Assembly (NCBI GenBank): GCA_002748325.1
Contig: PDSD01000039.1
Location: 23,878 to 87,877, forward strand
Source of the DNA: Arachnia propionica
Lineage (GTDB): Bacteria; Actinomycetota; Actinomycetes; Propionibacteriales; Propionibacteriaceae
Reading direction: 5' to 3'
DNA length: 64,000 bases
Part shown: positions 48,032 through 58,097 of the stretch, in pieces
How the letters are laid out: the number at the start of each line of letters is the position of its first letter
Numbering within the stretch: position 1 is the stretch's first letter
Program-made: the position numbers and the translations under genes
The notes under the pieces: generated by a model
The model's input: the letters and a program-made list of their open reading frames with translations, nothing else
What the model was told of the DNA's origin: nothing
Databases searched by the model: none

Positions 48032-48781
48032 ATGTCTACGCTTGTCATTTCTGATCTGCACGCCAACGTCCTGACCGAGGACGGGCCCAAGGAGATCCTG
48101 CGTGGTGTCGACCTCACCATCTCTTCCGGCGAACTACACGCGATCATGGGGCCCAACGGGTCGGGCAAGTCCACCTTGGCCTACGCCATCGCCGGGCACC
48201 CCAAGTACGAGATCACCTCGGGATCGGTCAAGCTCAACGGCCAGGAAATGACTGAGCTGACCGTCGACGAACGGGCCCGGGCCGGGCTATTCCTGGCGAT
48301 GCAGTACCCGATCGAAGTGCCGGGCGTTTCGGTCGCCAACTTCCTTCGCACCGCCAAGACTGCGCTGGACGGCGAAGCGCCCAAGGTGCGTACCTGGGTC
48401 AAGGAGGTAGAGCGCGGGCTGGCCGAGCTGCAATTGGACAAGAGCTTTGCCGCCCGCTCGGTCAACGAGGGCTTCTCAGGCGGCGAAAAGAAGCGCCACG
48501 AGATCGCCCAACTGGAACTACTGAATCCCAAGGTGGCGATCCTGGACGAGACCGACTCCGGCCTGGACATCGACGCCCTGAAGGTGGTTGCAGCCGGGGT
48601 GAATCGCTACACCGAACCAGGCGACCGGGCAGTGTTGCTGATCACTCACTATGCCCGCATCTTGCGCTACATCGTGCCCAGCCAGGTCCACGTGTTCGTG
48701 GCGGGCAAGATCGTCGCTTCGGGGGGCAAGGAACTAGCCGAGCAACTCGAGGCCGAGGGCTACGAGGCGTACCTAAAGTGA
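48032..48781 (+). CDS. sufC: Fe-S cluster assembly ATPase SufC
   Basis: IMGPNGSGKSTLAYAIAGHP; FSGGEKKRHEI; LDETDSGLDIDAL. Confidence 0.97.
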   Translation: MSTLVISDLHANVLTEDGPKEILRGVDLTISSGELHAIMGPNGSGKSTLAYAIAGHPKYEITSGSVKLNGQEMTELTVDERARAGLFLAMQYPIEVPGVSVANFLRTAKTALDGEAPKVRTWVKEVERGLAELQLDKSFAARSVNEGFSGGEKKRHEIAQLELLNPKVAILDETDSGLDIDALKVVAAGVNRYTEPGDRAVLLITHYARILRYIVPSQVHVFVAGKIVASGGKELAEQLEAEGYEAYLK

Positions 48782-50016
48782 GTCTCCAGCCAGCGGCTAT
48801 TCGCCAGCACTTCCCGCTCCTGGGCCGGGAAGTAGCTGGCCAGCCGTTGGTGTATCTGGATTCGGCCAACACCTCGCAAAAGCCGCAGCAGGTGGTCGAC
48901 GCGATGGCGGAGCACTACCTGCAGCACAACGCGAACGTTGCCCGGGCCATGCACGTCCTTGGCAACGAGGCCACCCAAGCCTTCGAGGATGCTCGGGCTA
49001 AGGTGGCTGGCTTCATCGGCGCGAATCGCCCCGAAGAGGTCGTCTTCACCAAGAACGCGTCGGAGGCGCTGAACCTGGCCGCCTACAGCCTGGGCCAGGG
49101 ACTGCGGCCTGGCGATGAGGTGGTGACCACCGTGATGGAGCACCACAGCAACATCGTGCCGTGGCAACTAGCCTGCGAACGGACCGGGGCGAAGCTGCGC
49201 TGGTTCGACATCACTGCCGACGGACAACTCGATCTGGCGGCCGCAGCGCGCGACGGACTGCTCAACGAACGCACGAAAATCGTCACGCTCGTCGGCACCT
49301 CCAACGTACTGGGCACCCGCAACCCGGTAACCGAGATCGCCCGAACGGCACACGAGGTCGGGGCAACGGTGGTGGCCGATCTGTCGCAGAGCGTGCCGCA
49401 CGAGCCGGTCGACGTTGCGTCGCTGGGTGCCGACCTCGTCGCCTTCACCGGCCACAAGATGCTCGGCCCCACCGGCATTGGCGTGCTCTGGGGGCGTTAC
49501 GACCTACTGGCCGAGCTGCCGCCGTTCTTGGGTGGCGGCGAGATGATCGAGATTGTGGAGATGGCTGGCTCCACGTACGCGGCGCCGCCGCACCGGTTCG
49601 AAGCCGGAACCCCGCCCATTGCGCAGGCGGTCGGCCTGGGGGCAGCCGTCGATTACTTGACCAGCATCGGCATGGCCCGAATCGCGGCCCGAGAGCAGCA
49701 GCTGTCCGAGTACCTGCTTGGCACGCTGAGTGATATTTCTGGGCTGCAGGTGCTTGGCGGCAGCGATGCCAGCCAGCGGGCGAGCCTGGTCTCGTTCACG
49801 CTGGGAGACATTCATCCTCACGATGTCATGCAGGTGCTGGACTCGAAGGGGATCGCCATCCGCGGCGGCCAGCACTGCGCCCGACCGCTGCACGTGCGGT
49901 TGGGGCTGCGCAGTTCGAATCGGGCATCGGCCTATCTGTACACAACCGAGGCGGAGATAGACTTGTTGGCCGACGCGTTGGTGTTCACTCGCAACTATTT
50001 TGGGTACCGATCATGA
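48778..50016 (+). CDS. sufS: cysteine desulfurase SufS
   Basis: TGHKMLGPTGIGVLWGR; IRGGQHCARPLH. Confidence 0.96.
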   Translation: MSLQPAAIRQHFPLLGREVAGQPLVYLDSANTSQKPQQVVDAMAEHYLQHNANVARAMHVLGNEATQAFEDARAKVAGFIGANRPEEVVFTKNASEALNLAAYSLGQGLRPGDEVVTTVMEHHSNIVPWQLACERTGAKLRWFDITADGQLDLAAAARDGLLNERTKIVTLVGTSNVLGTRNPVTEIARTAHEVGATVVADLSQSVPHEPVDVASLGADLVAFTGHKMLGPTGIGVLWGRYDLLAELPPFLGGGEMIEIVEMAGSTYAAPPHRFEAGTPPIAQAVGLGAAVDYLTSIGMARIAAREQQLSEYLLGTLSDISGLQVLGGSDASQRASLVSFTLGDIHPHDVMQVLDSKGIAIRGGQHCARPLHVRLGLRSSNRASAYLYTTEAEIDLLADALVFTRNYFGYRS

Positions 50017-50456
50017 ACCTCGACGAGCTTTATCAAACGATCATCCTGGATCACTACCGCGAACGTCATCACAGTGGGCTACGAGAGCCGTATGACGCGG
50101 AAGTGATGCACGTCAACCCGTCGTGTGGCGACGAGCTACGGCTGCGAGTGCGGCTCGCCGAGGATGCCGTGGCGGATGTCTCCTATGAGGCGATCGGCTG
50201 CTCAATCTCGCAGGCATCAGCCTCGGTGATGACGGATCTGGTAATCGGCCGGGGGCTGACCGATACCCTGGAGTTATACGACGAGTTCCTGGAGTTGATG
50301 CATTCCAAGGGGACAATGGAGCCTGACGAAGGCCGGTTCGAAGACGCCATCGCCTTCGCCGGGGTGTCGAAGTTTCCAGCCAGGGTGAAGTGTGCGCTGC
50401 TTGCCTGGACTGCACTACGCGACGCGATCAGTCAGGCGAAGGTTGAGGAGATGTGA
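50013..50456 (+). CDS. sufU: SufU-type sulfur acceptor/scaffold
   Basis: NPSCGDELRLRV; YEAIGCSISQASASVMTDL; three conserved Cys. Confidence 0.95.
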   Translation: MNLDELYQTIILDHYRERHHSGLREPYDAEVMHVNPSCGDELRLRVRLAEDAVADVSYEAIGCSISQASASVMTDLVIGRGLTDTLELYDEFLELMHSKGTMEPDEGRFEDAIAFAGVSKFPARVKCALLAWTALRDAISQAKVEEM

Positions 50457-50833
50457 TGTACCGAGCAGACAAACCCAGTGACCGGGTAAAAGACACCCTG
50501 CCCGATGTTGCCGCGCCGCCGCAGGTGGCCACCCAGGACGAGATCTACGAGGCCATGAAGGATGTCGTCGACCCAGAGTTGATGATCAATGTCGTCGACT
50601 TGGGGTTGCTGTACGGGGTTGATGTGGATGCCGATGGCAATGTGACCCTCGATATGACCCTAACCTCGCCCACCTGCCCGCTGACGGACAAGATCGAGTT
50701 TGACACCCGTTACGTGCTTGAAGGCCTAGCCACTTCGGTGACGATCAACTGGGTATGGTTGCCGCCGTGGAGCCTGGAAATGATTACTGAAGATGGCAGG
50801 GACCAACTACGTTCTATTGGATATAACCTCTGA
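50453..50833 (+). CDS. SufT-like metal-sulfur cluster (MIP18/DUF59) protein
   Basis: MKDVVDPELMINVVDLGLLY; LTSPTCPLTDKIE. Confidence 0.92.
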   Translation: MMYRADKPSDRVKDTLPDVAAPPQVATQDEIYEAMKDVVDPELMINVVDLGLLYGVDVDADGNVTLDMTLTSPTCPLTDKIEFDTRYVLEGLATSVTINWVWLPPWSLEMITEDGRDQLRSIGYNL

Positions 50834-50869
50834 GGCGGTAGGCTTGGCGTAGTCGACAAAGGAGTCACC

Positions 50870-51703
50870 ATGCCTCAGTTCTTGAGTTCTACCGACGGCA
50901 CCAAGCTTCACTACACCGATGATGGCGGGTCGGGGCGTCCCCTTGTGTTGATTCATGGCTGGCCCTTGTCGGGGGAGATGTTCGCGCCTAATCTTCCCAC
51001 GCTGCGAGCGGCTGGTTATCGGGTCATCACTTATGATCGTCGTGGTTTTGGCCGTTCTGACAAGCCAGAATCTGGCTACGAGTACGACACCATGACCGCC
51101 GATCTAAATGACCTGCTGGTGAAGCTCGATCTGCGCGGCGTGGTGTTGTTGGGCTTCTCCATGGGCGGCGGTGAGGTGGCTCGCTACTGCGGTCGCTACG
51201 GCACTAAGCGGCTGGCCGGGGTAGTGCTGTCCGGCTCCATCTGCCCGGCATTGTGCATCAGCCCCGATAATCCAGATGGCGCCATGCCGCTGGGCGCGTT
51301 TAGAGACATGGCGCTGGCCTGCCAGCGAGATCACGCGGGTTTCTTGGACCAGTTCGTAACCTGGTTCTACAGCAACAACGAGGGCCTGTGTGTCGACGAA
51401 GAAACTAGGAAACAGGGGCTAGCTATCGCGCTGCAGAGCGATCCGAACGCGGCGGTACAAACAATCCTGAGCTGGGCCACTGACCTGCGGGCCGAATGTA
51501 GCGCCATTGATGTGCCGGTGTTGCTGATCCACGGTGACGGCGACCAAAACGTCCCGATCGATAAATCGAGTCGGCGCGCCGAGCAGGTTATCCCCAATGC
51601 TCAGCTGGTAGTGATCCCCGGCGGCCCCCACGGTGTGAACGTGTCGCACCGGGAACAGTGGGAGAGTGCCCTCCAGCAGTTTTTGACGAAGAATCAACTT
51701 TAG
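50870..51703 (+). CDS. alpha/beta hydrolase (non-heme chloroperoxidase-like)
   Basis: LVLIHGWPLSGEMF; LLGFSMGGGEVARYCGRYG. Confidence 0.88.
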   Translation: MPQFLSSTDGTKLHYTDDGGSGRPLVLIHGWPLSGEMFAPNLPTLRAAGYRVITYDRRGFGRSDKPESGYEYDTMTADLNDLLVKLDLRGVVLLGFSMGGGEVARYCGRYGTKRLAGVVLSGSICPALCISPDNPDGAMPLGAFRDMALACQRDHAGFLDQFVTWFYSNNEGLCVDEETRKQGLAIALQSDPNAAVQTILSWATDLRAECSAIDVPVLLIHGDGDQNVPIDKSSRRAEQVIPNAQLVVIPGGPHGVNVSHREQWESALQQFLTKNQL

Positions 51704-51836
51704 TTGACAACTTTGAGGTTGTAGCCGGATCGATGTGTCGATTGTTGCACTAAATCTATCTAACATGATTAGGTTAGATATATGGTCACGAGGAAGTGGC
51801 TATAGACGGCTGGTTCTCACCGAACGTCTGTTTAGT

Positions 51837-51885
51837 GTGTAGGCAGAATTCCCCCCATAGTTCTGCCTACACCTAGCCTTTTTTC
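51837..51885 (+). terminator. strong rho-independent terminator
   Basis: GTGTAGGCAGAA-N12-TTCTGCCTACAC perfect 12-bp arms followed by CCTAGCCTTTTTTC. Confidence 0.88.
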
Positions 51886-51909
51886 ATGCGAACAGAACGA
51901 TGATGTCTG

Positions 51910-53019
51910 CTAGGGGATGGGCAGCGTGATAACGAGCACCCACTGGCCGTCGTCTAGGTAGGACTCGCTAGTGCCGTTGAGCAAGCGGCTGCGTTCCGCA
52001 ATCCCCATTAGCCCGAGCCCGGGTTCGCTGTGTTCGGCCGAAGGTACCACGTCGTTGCTGAAGGTGGCGACGAGGGCGGTGCGGGTTTGGGTGATGTCCA
52101 AGCTGCACTTGCCGCCGGGTGGTGCGTGCTTGATGATATTGGTGCTCGCCTCCAGCAGGATCTTGGAGAGCGTGGTGGCCCTGGCTGGCGATATCTTTGC
52201 CACCTCGATGTTAGTGGTGACCTTTAGGCCTGCCTCACGAAGGCGTTGTGCCTGTTCGGCGACCGCCTGATGGAGGGTCTGCCGATTGGTTGAGTTTTCG
52301 GCAGCGACCGGCTCGGGATCGCCGGTCGGATCACGGAGCGCCGAAAGCAGTTGCCGGAGGTCTTGGGCCGCGCCGGAACAATCTTCGGCGACCGCTTCCA
52401 GTTCGCTCTTGGTTTCGGCCGGCACGTTGGGTTCAGTGGCAGCTAAGCGGGCACGCATCGCCGCGTGGGACAGTGATTGCGCAACGGTGTCGTGTAGTTC
52501 TCGAGCCAGTTCTTGCCGCAGCTTTGCTAACCGTTGGTTGGCGAGGAGTTGCTCCTGGCTTAGCTGTTCGGCTGTTAGTCGTTGCAGCAGGCCGCCGATG
52601 GCGGACAGCGCTAGCAGACCGGTGACTACGGCAAGGGTGGCGAGCTGATCCTCCGGGGTGCGGGTGGCATGGAACACCATCACTGAGTAGACCGTAGCTA
52701 CCAGGGCTATCGAGACGAGGCTGCGGAGGGTAAAGCGCAGCCGCATCGCAGCGAATAGATTGATAAAGAGGGCGATGCCAGCGATGGATATCAGATATGA
52801 CGGGATGAAAAATTTTGCTAGTAATAGCAGCACGGACACTAGTGCGGTGCTGCGAGGAAAGCGGGAGCTCAGCGCAGCAGAGATCAGAATGGCTACGTCA
52901 ATAAAAAATTGAAGCGTTGGCCAGGTATTTGAGTTGGCCAGCACCAACCAGAAAACAAGAAAGGCAAGCAGTGGCTCAAGCCAATACTTTGTGTTTTGAG
53001 TCGATGTGGCGGTGGCCAT
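51910..53019 (-). CDS. NarL/FixJ-associated sensor histidine kinase (HisKA_3 type)
   Basis: N-terminal TM bundle; ELARELHDTVAQSLSHAAMRARLA phospho-acceptor; GLGLMGIAERSRLL ATPase G2. Confidence 0.9.
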   Translation of the reverse strand: MATATSTQNTKYWLEPLLAFLVFWLVLANSNTWPTLQFFIDVAILISAALSSRFPRSTALVSVLLLLAKFFIPSYLISIAGIALFINLFAAMRLRFTLRSLVSIALVATVYSVMVFHATRTPEDQLATLAVVTGLLALSAIGGLLQRLTAEQLSQEQLLANQRLAKLRQELARELHDTVAQSLSHAAMRARLAATEPNVPAETKSELEAVAEDCSGAAQDLRQLLSALRDPTGDPEPVAAENSTNRQTLHQAVAEQAQRLREAGLKVTTNIEVAKISPARATTLSKILLEASTNIIKHAPPGGKCSLDITQTRTALVATFSNDVVPSAEHSEPGLGLMGIAERSRLLNGTSESYLDDGQWVLVITLPIP

Positions 53020-53102
53020 AATTCAATATTAGCTAGTGGGGGGATAGTGGCACGAAGTTCTCGAGAACATCTTCGCCCTTAGCCAGGTAGGAACGACTGT
53101 CA

Positions 53103-53276
53103 CTATCGCAGCCGACGCTTGTGGCGGCGCTGACAAACACCGAGCCAAGGAAACAGATCGCAGATCCACAAAGTTGGCAGCTTGCGGCTGCCGGAATAAG
53201 TTGCTGTGCCGCTCAAGACTCCTACGCAGGTCATGACATCCAACATCAAACCAAGATCGAATGCCTCTCCTAGCAT
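53103..53276 (-). CDS. putative 57-aa small ORF between response regulator and kinase (not in supplied ORF track)
   Basis: AGGGAGGAAGC-ATG ribosome-binding site; MLGEAFDLGLMLDVMTCVGVLSGTATYSGSRKLPTLWICDLFPWLGVCQRRHKRRLR*. Confidence 0.35.
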   Translation of the reverse strand: MLGEAFDLGLMLDVMTCVGVLSGTATYSGSRKLPTLWICDLFPWLGVCQRRHKRRLR

Positions 53277-53398
53277 GCTTCCTCCCTAGCCAAGTCCAAG
53301 CGTGTTGGGAATGCGGCGTCGCCACCCACCCATATAACGATAAGACACCTGGTATCGATTCTAGTGGATCTGGGCTGCCTGCGCAGCAGGCGGGAGGT

Positions 53399-54034
53399 CT
53401 AGCTGACTAAACCCCAATCGTGGGCCAGAATTGCCAGCGAGGTTCGGTTGGGGCGATCAAGCCTAGTTAGCAAGCGCGAAACGTAGGTCTTCACTGTGCT
53501 CGGGGCCAAGAAAACTTCCTGCGCGATCTCCGCGTTGCTCAGCCCCTGACCGACAAGCGCGATCAGCCGCAGATCGTTTTCGGATAGGTCTACCGGAGGT
53601 TCCGAGGCGGAACGGTTGCGGCGCAGCAAATTCGCCAGCAACTTAGGCGAGACCAACGAATCACCTGTGTAGGCGCTTCGGATACTGTGCAGCACCAGCC
53701 CCGGGCTGTCGGTCTTCAGCAGGAAGCCGGATGCGCCAGCAGCAAGGGCGGCCATCATGGTCTCATCATCGCCAAAGGCAGTGAAGCAGACCACCGCGCA
53801 GCCTATGTCGGGGGCGGTCAGCTTGCGCGTCACTTCTATGCCGTTCAGGATCGGCATGTGGATGTCGAGCACTGCGACGTCTGGTTTGACCGAGCGAGCA
53901 AGCTCGACAGCGCTACTACCATCGGTGACTGCCCCGACCAGGACGCAATCAGCGGCCTTGTCTAGATATGCGCGCAAGGCACGCAGCGCCAGCGGATCGT
54001 CTTCCGCCACCATGACCCGGATTGCGGTTTCCAT
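53399..54034 (-). CDS. NarL/FixJ-family response regulator
   Basis: Receiver domain VMVAEDDPLALRALRAYL...DVAVLDIHMP; LuxR HTH LSNAEIAQEVFLAPSTVKTYVSRLLTRL. Confidence 0.93.
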   Translation of the reverse strand: METAIRVMVAEDDPLALRALRAYLDKAADCVLVGAVTDGSSAVELARSVKPDVAVLDIHMPILNGIEVTRKLTAPDIGCAVVCFTAFGDDETMMAALAAGASGFLLKTDSPGLVLHSIRSAYTGDSLVSPKLLANLLRRNRSASEPPVDLSENDLRLIALVGQGLSNAEIAQEVFLAPSTVKTYVSRLLTRLDRPNRTSLAILAHDWGLVS

Positions 54035-54093
54035 ACTGTGACCCTAGTACAATCCGGGCGCTTCGGTTGCTTGTCGAGCCTGGATATTCAAAG

Positions 54094-55701
54094 ATGGCTA
54101 GCGTGTTGCGGGCAAATCAGCTAGAAATCCGGGTTGCAGCGCGGTTGCTGCTGGATCAGGTCACGTTCCAAGTCGGTGCCGGTGACCGGATTGGGCTGGT
54201 TGGCCGCAACGGTGCTGGCAAGACCACCCTGACGCGAGTACTGGCCGGGGAACTCTTGCCGGCAGCTGGCACCGTGCAGCGAACCGGCACGATCGGCTAC
54301 TTGCCGCAGGACCCAAGGTCAGGTGACCCGGAACAAATCGCGCGGGACCGGATACTTGGTGCCCGCGGGTTGGACGCGGTAGTTCGGCGGATGCGCAAGG
54401 CAGAAGAGGCGATGGCCTTGGAAGAAGGCCAGCAACGCAAGAAAGCGATGGCGGCGTATGCGGCCGCCGAGGCTGCCCTTTATGCGGCCGGTGGATATGG
54501 GGCGGAGGCCGAAGCTGCCCGGATCGCGGCTAACCTCGGCATTCCAGAGCGGGTGTTGGCACAACCACTCAAGACGCTCTCCGGTGGGCAGCGGCGTCGG
54601 ATTGAGCTGGCAAGAATCCTGTTCTCGGATGCGCAGACGTTGCTGTTGGATGAGCCAACTAACCACCTGGACGCCGATTCGATTGGGTGGCTGCGAACCT
54701 ACCTGCAGTCGTTTTCCGGCGGCCTGATCGTGATCAGCCACGACACCTCGCTGCTGCAGGACGTGGTCAACAAGGTGTTTCACGTGGATGCCAACCGGGC
54801 CTGTCTAGACATGTATTCGTTGGACTGGCAGCACTATCTGACGCAGCGAGAAACCGATGAGAAGCGACGCAAACGCCAGCGCCGAAACGCTGAGCGTAAA
54901 GCTAGCCAACTGCTGGCCCAAGCCGACAAGATGCGAGCCAAGGCAACCAAGGCCACCGCGGCACAGAACATGGCGCGCCGAGCAGAGAAACTGTTGGCAG
55001 AGTTGGACGAGCAGCGGGTGGCTGACCAGGTGGCCAAGATTCGGTTTCCCTCCCCGGCTTCCTGCGGCAAGACCCCGTTGCGTGGCCAGGACCTGTCTAA
55101 GACCTATGGCTCACTAGAGGTCTTCACCGCCGTTGATTTGGCGATCGACAAGGGCTCCAAGGTGGTGGTGCTGGGGCTAAACGGCGCCGGCAAGACGACG
55201 CTGCTGCGCATCTTGGTCGGGCTAGAGCAACCAGACACCGGTTCCCGGGAGCTCGGCCACGGCGCCAAGCTCGGCTACTACGCCCAGGAACATGAGACCC
55301 TCGACGTCGCGCGTAGCGTCTTGGCGAATATGCAGTCGGCTTCACCAGACCTCAGCGAAACCGAGGTACGCAAAATCTTGGGGTCGTTCCTGTTTGCCGG
55401 CGACGACGTGGACAAACCGGCCGCAGTGCTCTCCGGCGGCGAAAAAACCCGGTTGGCGCTCGCCGCGCTGGTCGTGTCCAAAGCGAACGTGCTCCTGCTC
55501 GACGAACCCACCAACAACCTGGACCCGGCTTCACGGGCGGAAGTGCTGGCGGCGCTGCGGGCCTACGCCGGGGCGGTGGTGCTGGTTACCCACGATCCGG
55601 GGGCCGTGGCAGCGCTGGAGCCAGATCGGGTGCTCGTCCTGCCCGACGGGGTCGAGGATCTGTGGAGCGATGAGTACGCCGAGCTGATCGACCTGGCCTG
55701 A
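54094..55701 (+). CDS. ABC-F family ATPase
   Basis: Two ABC domains (LVGRNGAGKTTLTRVLAG; VLGLNGAGKTTLLRILVG), no TM, linker rich in K/R. Confidence 0.92.
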   Translation: MASVLRANQLEIRVAARLLLDQVTFQVGAGDRIGLVGRNGAGKTTLTRVLAGELLPAAGTVQRTGTIGYLPQDPRSGDPEQIARDRILGARGLDAVVRRMRKAEEAMALEEGQQRKKAMAAYAAAEAALYAAGGYGAEAEAARIAANLGIPERVLAQPLKTLSGGQRRRIELARILFSDAQTLLLDEPTNHLDADSIGWLRTYLQSFSGGLIVISHDTSLLQDVVNKVFHVDANRACLDMYSLDWQHYLTQRETDEKRRKRQRRNAERKASQLLAQADKMRAKATKATAAQNMARRAEKLLAELDEQRVADQVAKIRFPSPASCGKTPLRGQDLSKTYGSLEVFTAVDLAIDKGSKVVVLGLNGAGKTTLLRILVGLEQPDTGSRELGHGAKLGYYAQEHETLDVARSVLANMQSASPDLSETEVRKILGSFLFAGDDVDKPAAVLSGGEKTRLALAALVVSKANVLLLDEPTNNLDPASRAEVLAALRAYAGAVVLVTHDPGAVAALEPDRVLVLPDGVEDLWSDEYAELIDLA

Positions 55702-55789
55702 GCGCGGCGAACGCGCAGCCCGGGTATTCATTTCTTCCCGGTGTAACCGGCGCGACCTAGGCTGATAGCGCGGAACAAGGAGGTGCACC

Positions 55790-57220
55790 GTGGCTCGAAT
55801 CGCATTTGGAACCGGCGGCTGGCGGGCAATCATCGGGGATGAGTTCACCAGGGCCAACGTCAGGCTGCTATCGGCTGCGTTGGCCGAGCGCATCAAGGAC
55901 GAGGGGGTAGCGGACAAGGGCATCGTGATCGGCTACGACCGTCGATTCTTGTCAGCTGAGGCAGCCGAGTGGGCGGCCGAGGTGTTTGCCGTCGAGGGGG
56001 TAGCCTGCCAGCTTATCCGGCTATCGCAGGCGCCGACGCCGCTGATCATGTGGAGTGTCAAGGCCCGGGATCTGCCCTACGGCATGGCCATCACCGCGTC
56101 GCACAACCCGGCGCTCTATAACGGCATCAAGGTGTTCACCGCTGGCGGCAAGGACGCGGATGAGGACGTGACCCGCGACATCGAGCAGCGCATGGAGCGG
56201 CTCGCTGGGCCAGCCGAGGAGGCGCTGGGCAAGCTGAGTTACGACAAGGCTGTGGCGCAGGGCCTAGTGGCGGAGATCAACCCGTTCAACGGCTACATCG
56301 ACTCCATCATCGGCCAGGTCGACATGGAGGCGATCCGCCACGCGCATCTGAAGGTGGCGCTGGACCCGATGTTCGGGGTGTCTCGCACCTCGCTGCAGAC
56401 GATCCTGCTGACTGCCCGCTGCGACGTGGAGGTCATCCACGACCGGCATGACACTCTGTTTGGTGGGCGGCTGCCGTCGCCGACCTCGGCCACCTTGGAG
56501 CCGCTGGCCCGCTACGTCGTGGAGAACGGCTGTGACATCGGCATCGCGACCGACGGCGATGCCGACCGGATCGGTGTCATCGACGACCAGGGCAACTTCT
56601 TGCACCCCAACCAGCTGCTGGTGATCCTCTACTACTACCTGCTGAAGTACAAGGGCTGGCACGGCCCAGTCGTGCGTAACGTGGCCACCACATCCCTGCT
56701 GGACGATGTGGCGAAACAGTTCGGACAGGAATGCCACGAGGTGCCAGTCGGCTTCAAATGGATCTCGGGCAAGATGCTGGAAACCGACGCCATCATCGGT
56801 GGTGAGTCCTCGGGTGGTCTGACCGTTCGCGGCCACATTTCCGGCAAGGACGGGATCTACGCTGCGGCACTCCTAGTGGAGATGATCGCGGTGGTGGGTA
56901 AACCCATGAGCGAAATCTACGCCGAGATTACCGGCGCGTTCGCCCCGCACTACATGTCCGAGCTGGACCTGGCGTTCCCGCCGGAACGCAAACCCGAGAT
57001 CTACCAGCTGCTGATGGTCGATCGCAGGCTGCCGGAGTTCAGCGCTAACGTCGTCGACGTTTCCTACCGCGACGGCTGCAAGGTCTATTTCGACGAGGGC
57101 TGGATCATCGCTCGATTCTCCGGCACTGAGCCGCTGCTGCGAATCTTCTGCGAGATGCCAACCAAGGAGCGCGCCGAGCAGGTGGGGGCGGAGTTTAGGG
57201 CCTTCCTAGGCCTCGAATAG
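55790..57220 (+). CDS. phosphoglucomutase/phosphomannomutase family protein
   Basis: GTGGWRAIIGDEF; ITASHNPALYNGIKV; ATDGDADRIGV. Confidence 0.93.
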   Translation: MARIAFGTGGWRAIIGDEFTRANVRLLSAALAERIKDEGVADKGIVIGYDRRFLSAEAAEWAAEVFAVEGVACQLIRLSQAPTPLIMWSVKARDLPYGMAITASHNPALYNGIKVFTAGGKDADEDVTRDIEQRMERLAGPAEEALGKLSYDKAVAQGLVAEINPFNGYIDSIIGQVDMEAIRHAHLKVALDPMFGVSRTSLQTILLTARCDVEVIHDRHDTLFGGRLPSPTSATLEPLARYVVENGCDIGIATDGDADRIGVIDDQGNFLHPNQLLVILYYYLLKYKGWHGPVVRNVATTSLLDDVAKQFGQECHEVPVGFKWISGKMLETDAIIGGESSGGLTVRGHISGKDGIYAAALLVEMIAVVGKPMSEIYAEITGAFAPHYMSELDLAFPPERKPEIYQLLMVDRRLPEFSANVVDVSYRDGCKVYFDEGWIIARFSGTEPLLRIFCEMPTKERAEQVGAEFRAFLGLE

Positions 57221-58018
57221 CGCGACGTCAACGTGGGCCTGGGTCGTGATCGCGGCCCCGGTCACGGCCTGCTGGTGAAACGCATTGGGGCCCATCGAGA
57301 TCAGATCATGCGCTTGCCCATCGGTCAGCTGCAACTCGATGCGCACGTCGACTGCCTCGACGAGCCGAAACCCGGCCTCGCCAAAGCTCTGGTTGGCTTG
57401 GGCTAGCTTGGCCGCTCCGACATCCAACAACTGGTGCCGCTCCCGCAGTTCCCGCAGGTGATCCGGCTTGGGCAAGACGAGCACCGCCAACGCACCGGGG
57501 CGCAGCACCCGCTTAAACTCTGTGGGGTTGCGGGGAGCGAAGGCGCAGATCAGCCCGTCGCAGCCGCCCGTGGCCACCGGCAGGCCTGCCCAGATGTCGG
57601 CCACGACGGCACCAATCCGGGGATGGCTGCGCGCCAGGCGGCGGCAGGCTGCCGCCGACACGTCGATCGCCACCCCAGCCGCAGTGGGGTTCAGCTCCAG
57701 TGCCGCCCGCAGGTAGTCGCCCGTTCCGGCGCCAACCTCGATCAGGGAGTTCCGGCCGGTCAGCTGGGACGCGACCTGACCAATGATGGGCTCGTAGCAG
57801 CCGGTGCCCAGGAACCGCTGCCTGGCTGCCAGCATCGCGGCGGTGTCGGCGTTGCTGGGCGCGGCCCGGGACAACAGGTTGACGTATCCCTGCTTGGCGA
57901 TGTCGAAGTTGTGGCCACTGTCGCAGCAAATCGCCGTCGCTAGCAGCCGGAATGAGCCGCCGCAGTGCGGGCAACGAAGCAACTCGATTACTGCGGCCAG
58001 GCCGACGGGGCTAGTCAT
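57206..58018 (-). CDS. RlmA-like 23S rRNA (guanine) methyltransferase
   Basis: RCPHCGGSF..ICCDSGHNFDIAKQGYVNLL zinc ribbon and IEVGAGTGDYLRAAL SAM motif. Confidence 0.88.
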   Translation of the reverse strand: MTSPVGLAAVIELLRCPHCGGSFRLLATAICCDSGHNFDIAKQGYVNLLSRAAPSNADTAAMLAARQRFLGTGCYEPIIGQVASQLTGRNSLIEVGAGTGDYLRAALELNPTAAGVAIDVSAAACRRLARSHPRIGAVVADIWAGLPVATGGCDGLICAFAPRNPTEFKRVLRPGALAVLVLPKPDHLRELRERHQLLDVGAAKLAQANQSFGEAGFRLVEAVDVRIELQLTDGQAHDLISMGPNAFHQQAVTGAAITTQAHVDVALFEA

Positions 58019-58097
58019 GAATTGACCGAGGTGGACGTCATGACCAGCAGTGTATTGCTGCCGGGGCCGCCGCGGACCGGTGCGCTATGTTGGCTGC

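Noticed and set aside
53029-53325. 98-aa minus-strand ORF with GTG preceded by TTATAT-N6
   Set aside because: R/S/H-rich composition without domain-like character; kept only as a competing frame for the 57-aa ORF with the better ribosome-binding site.
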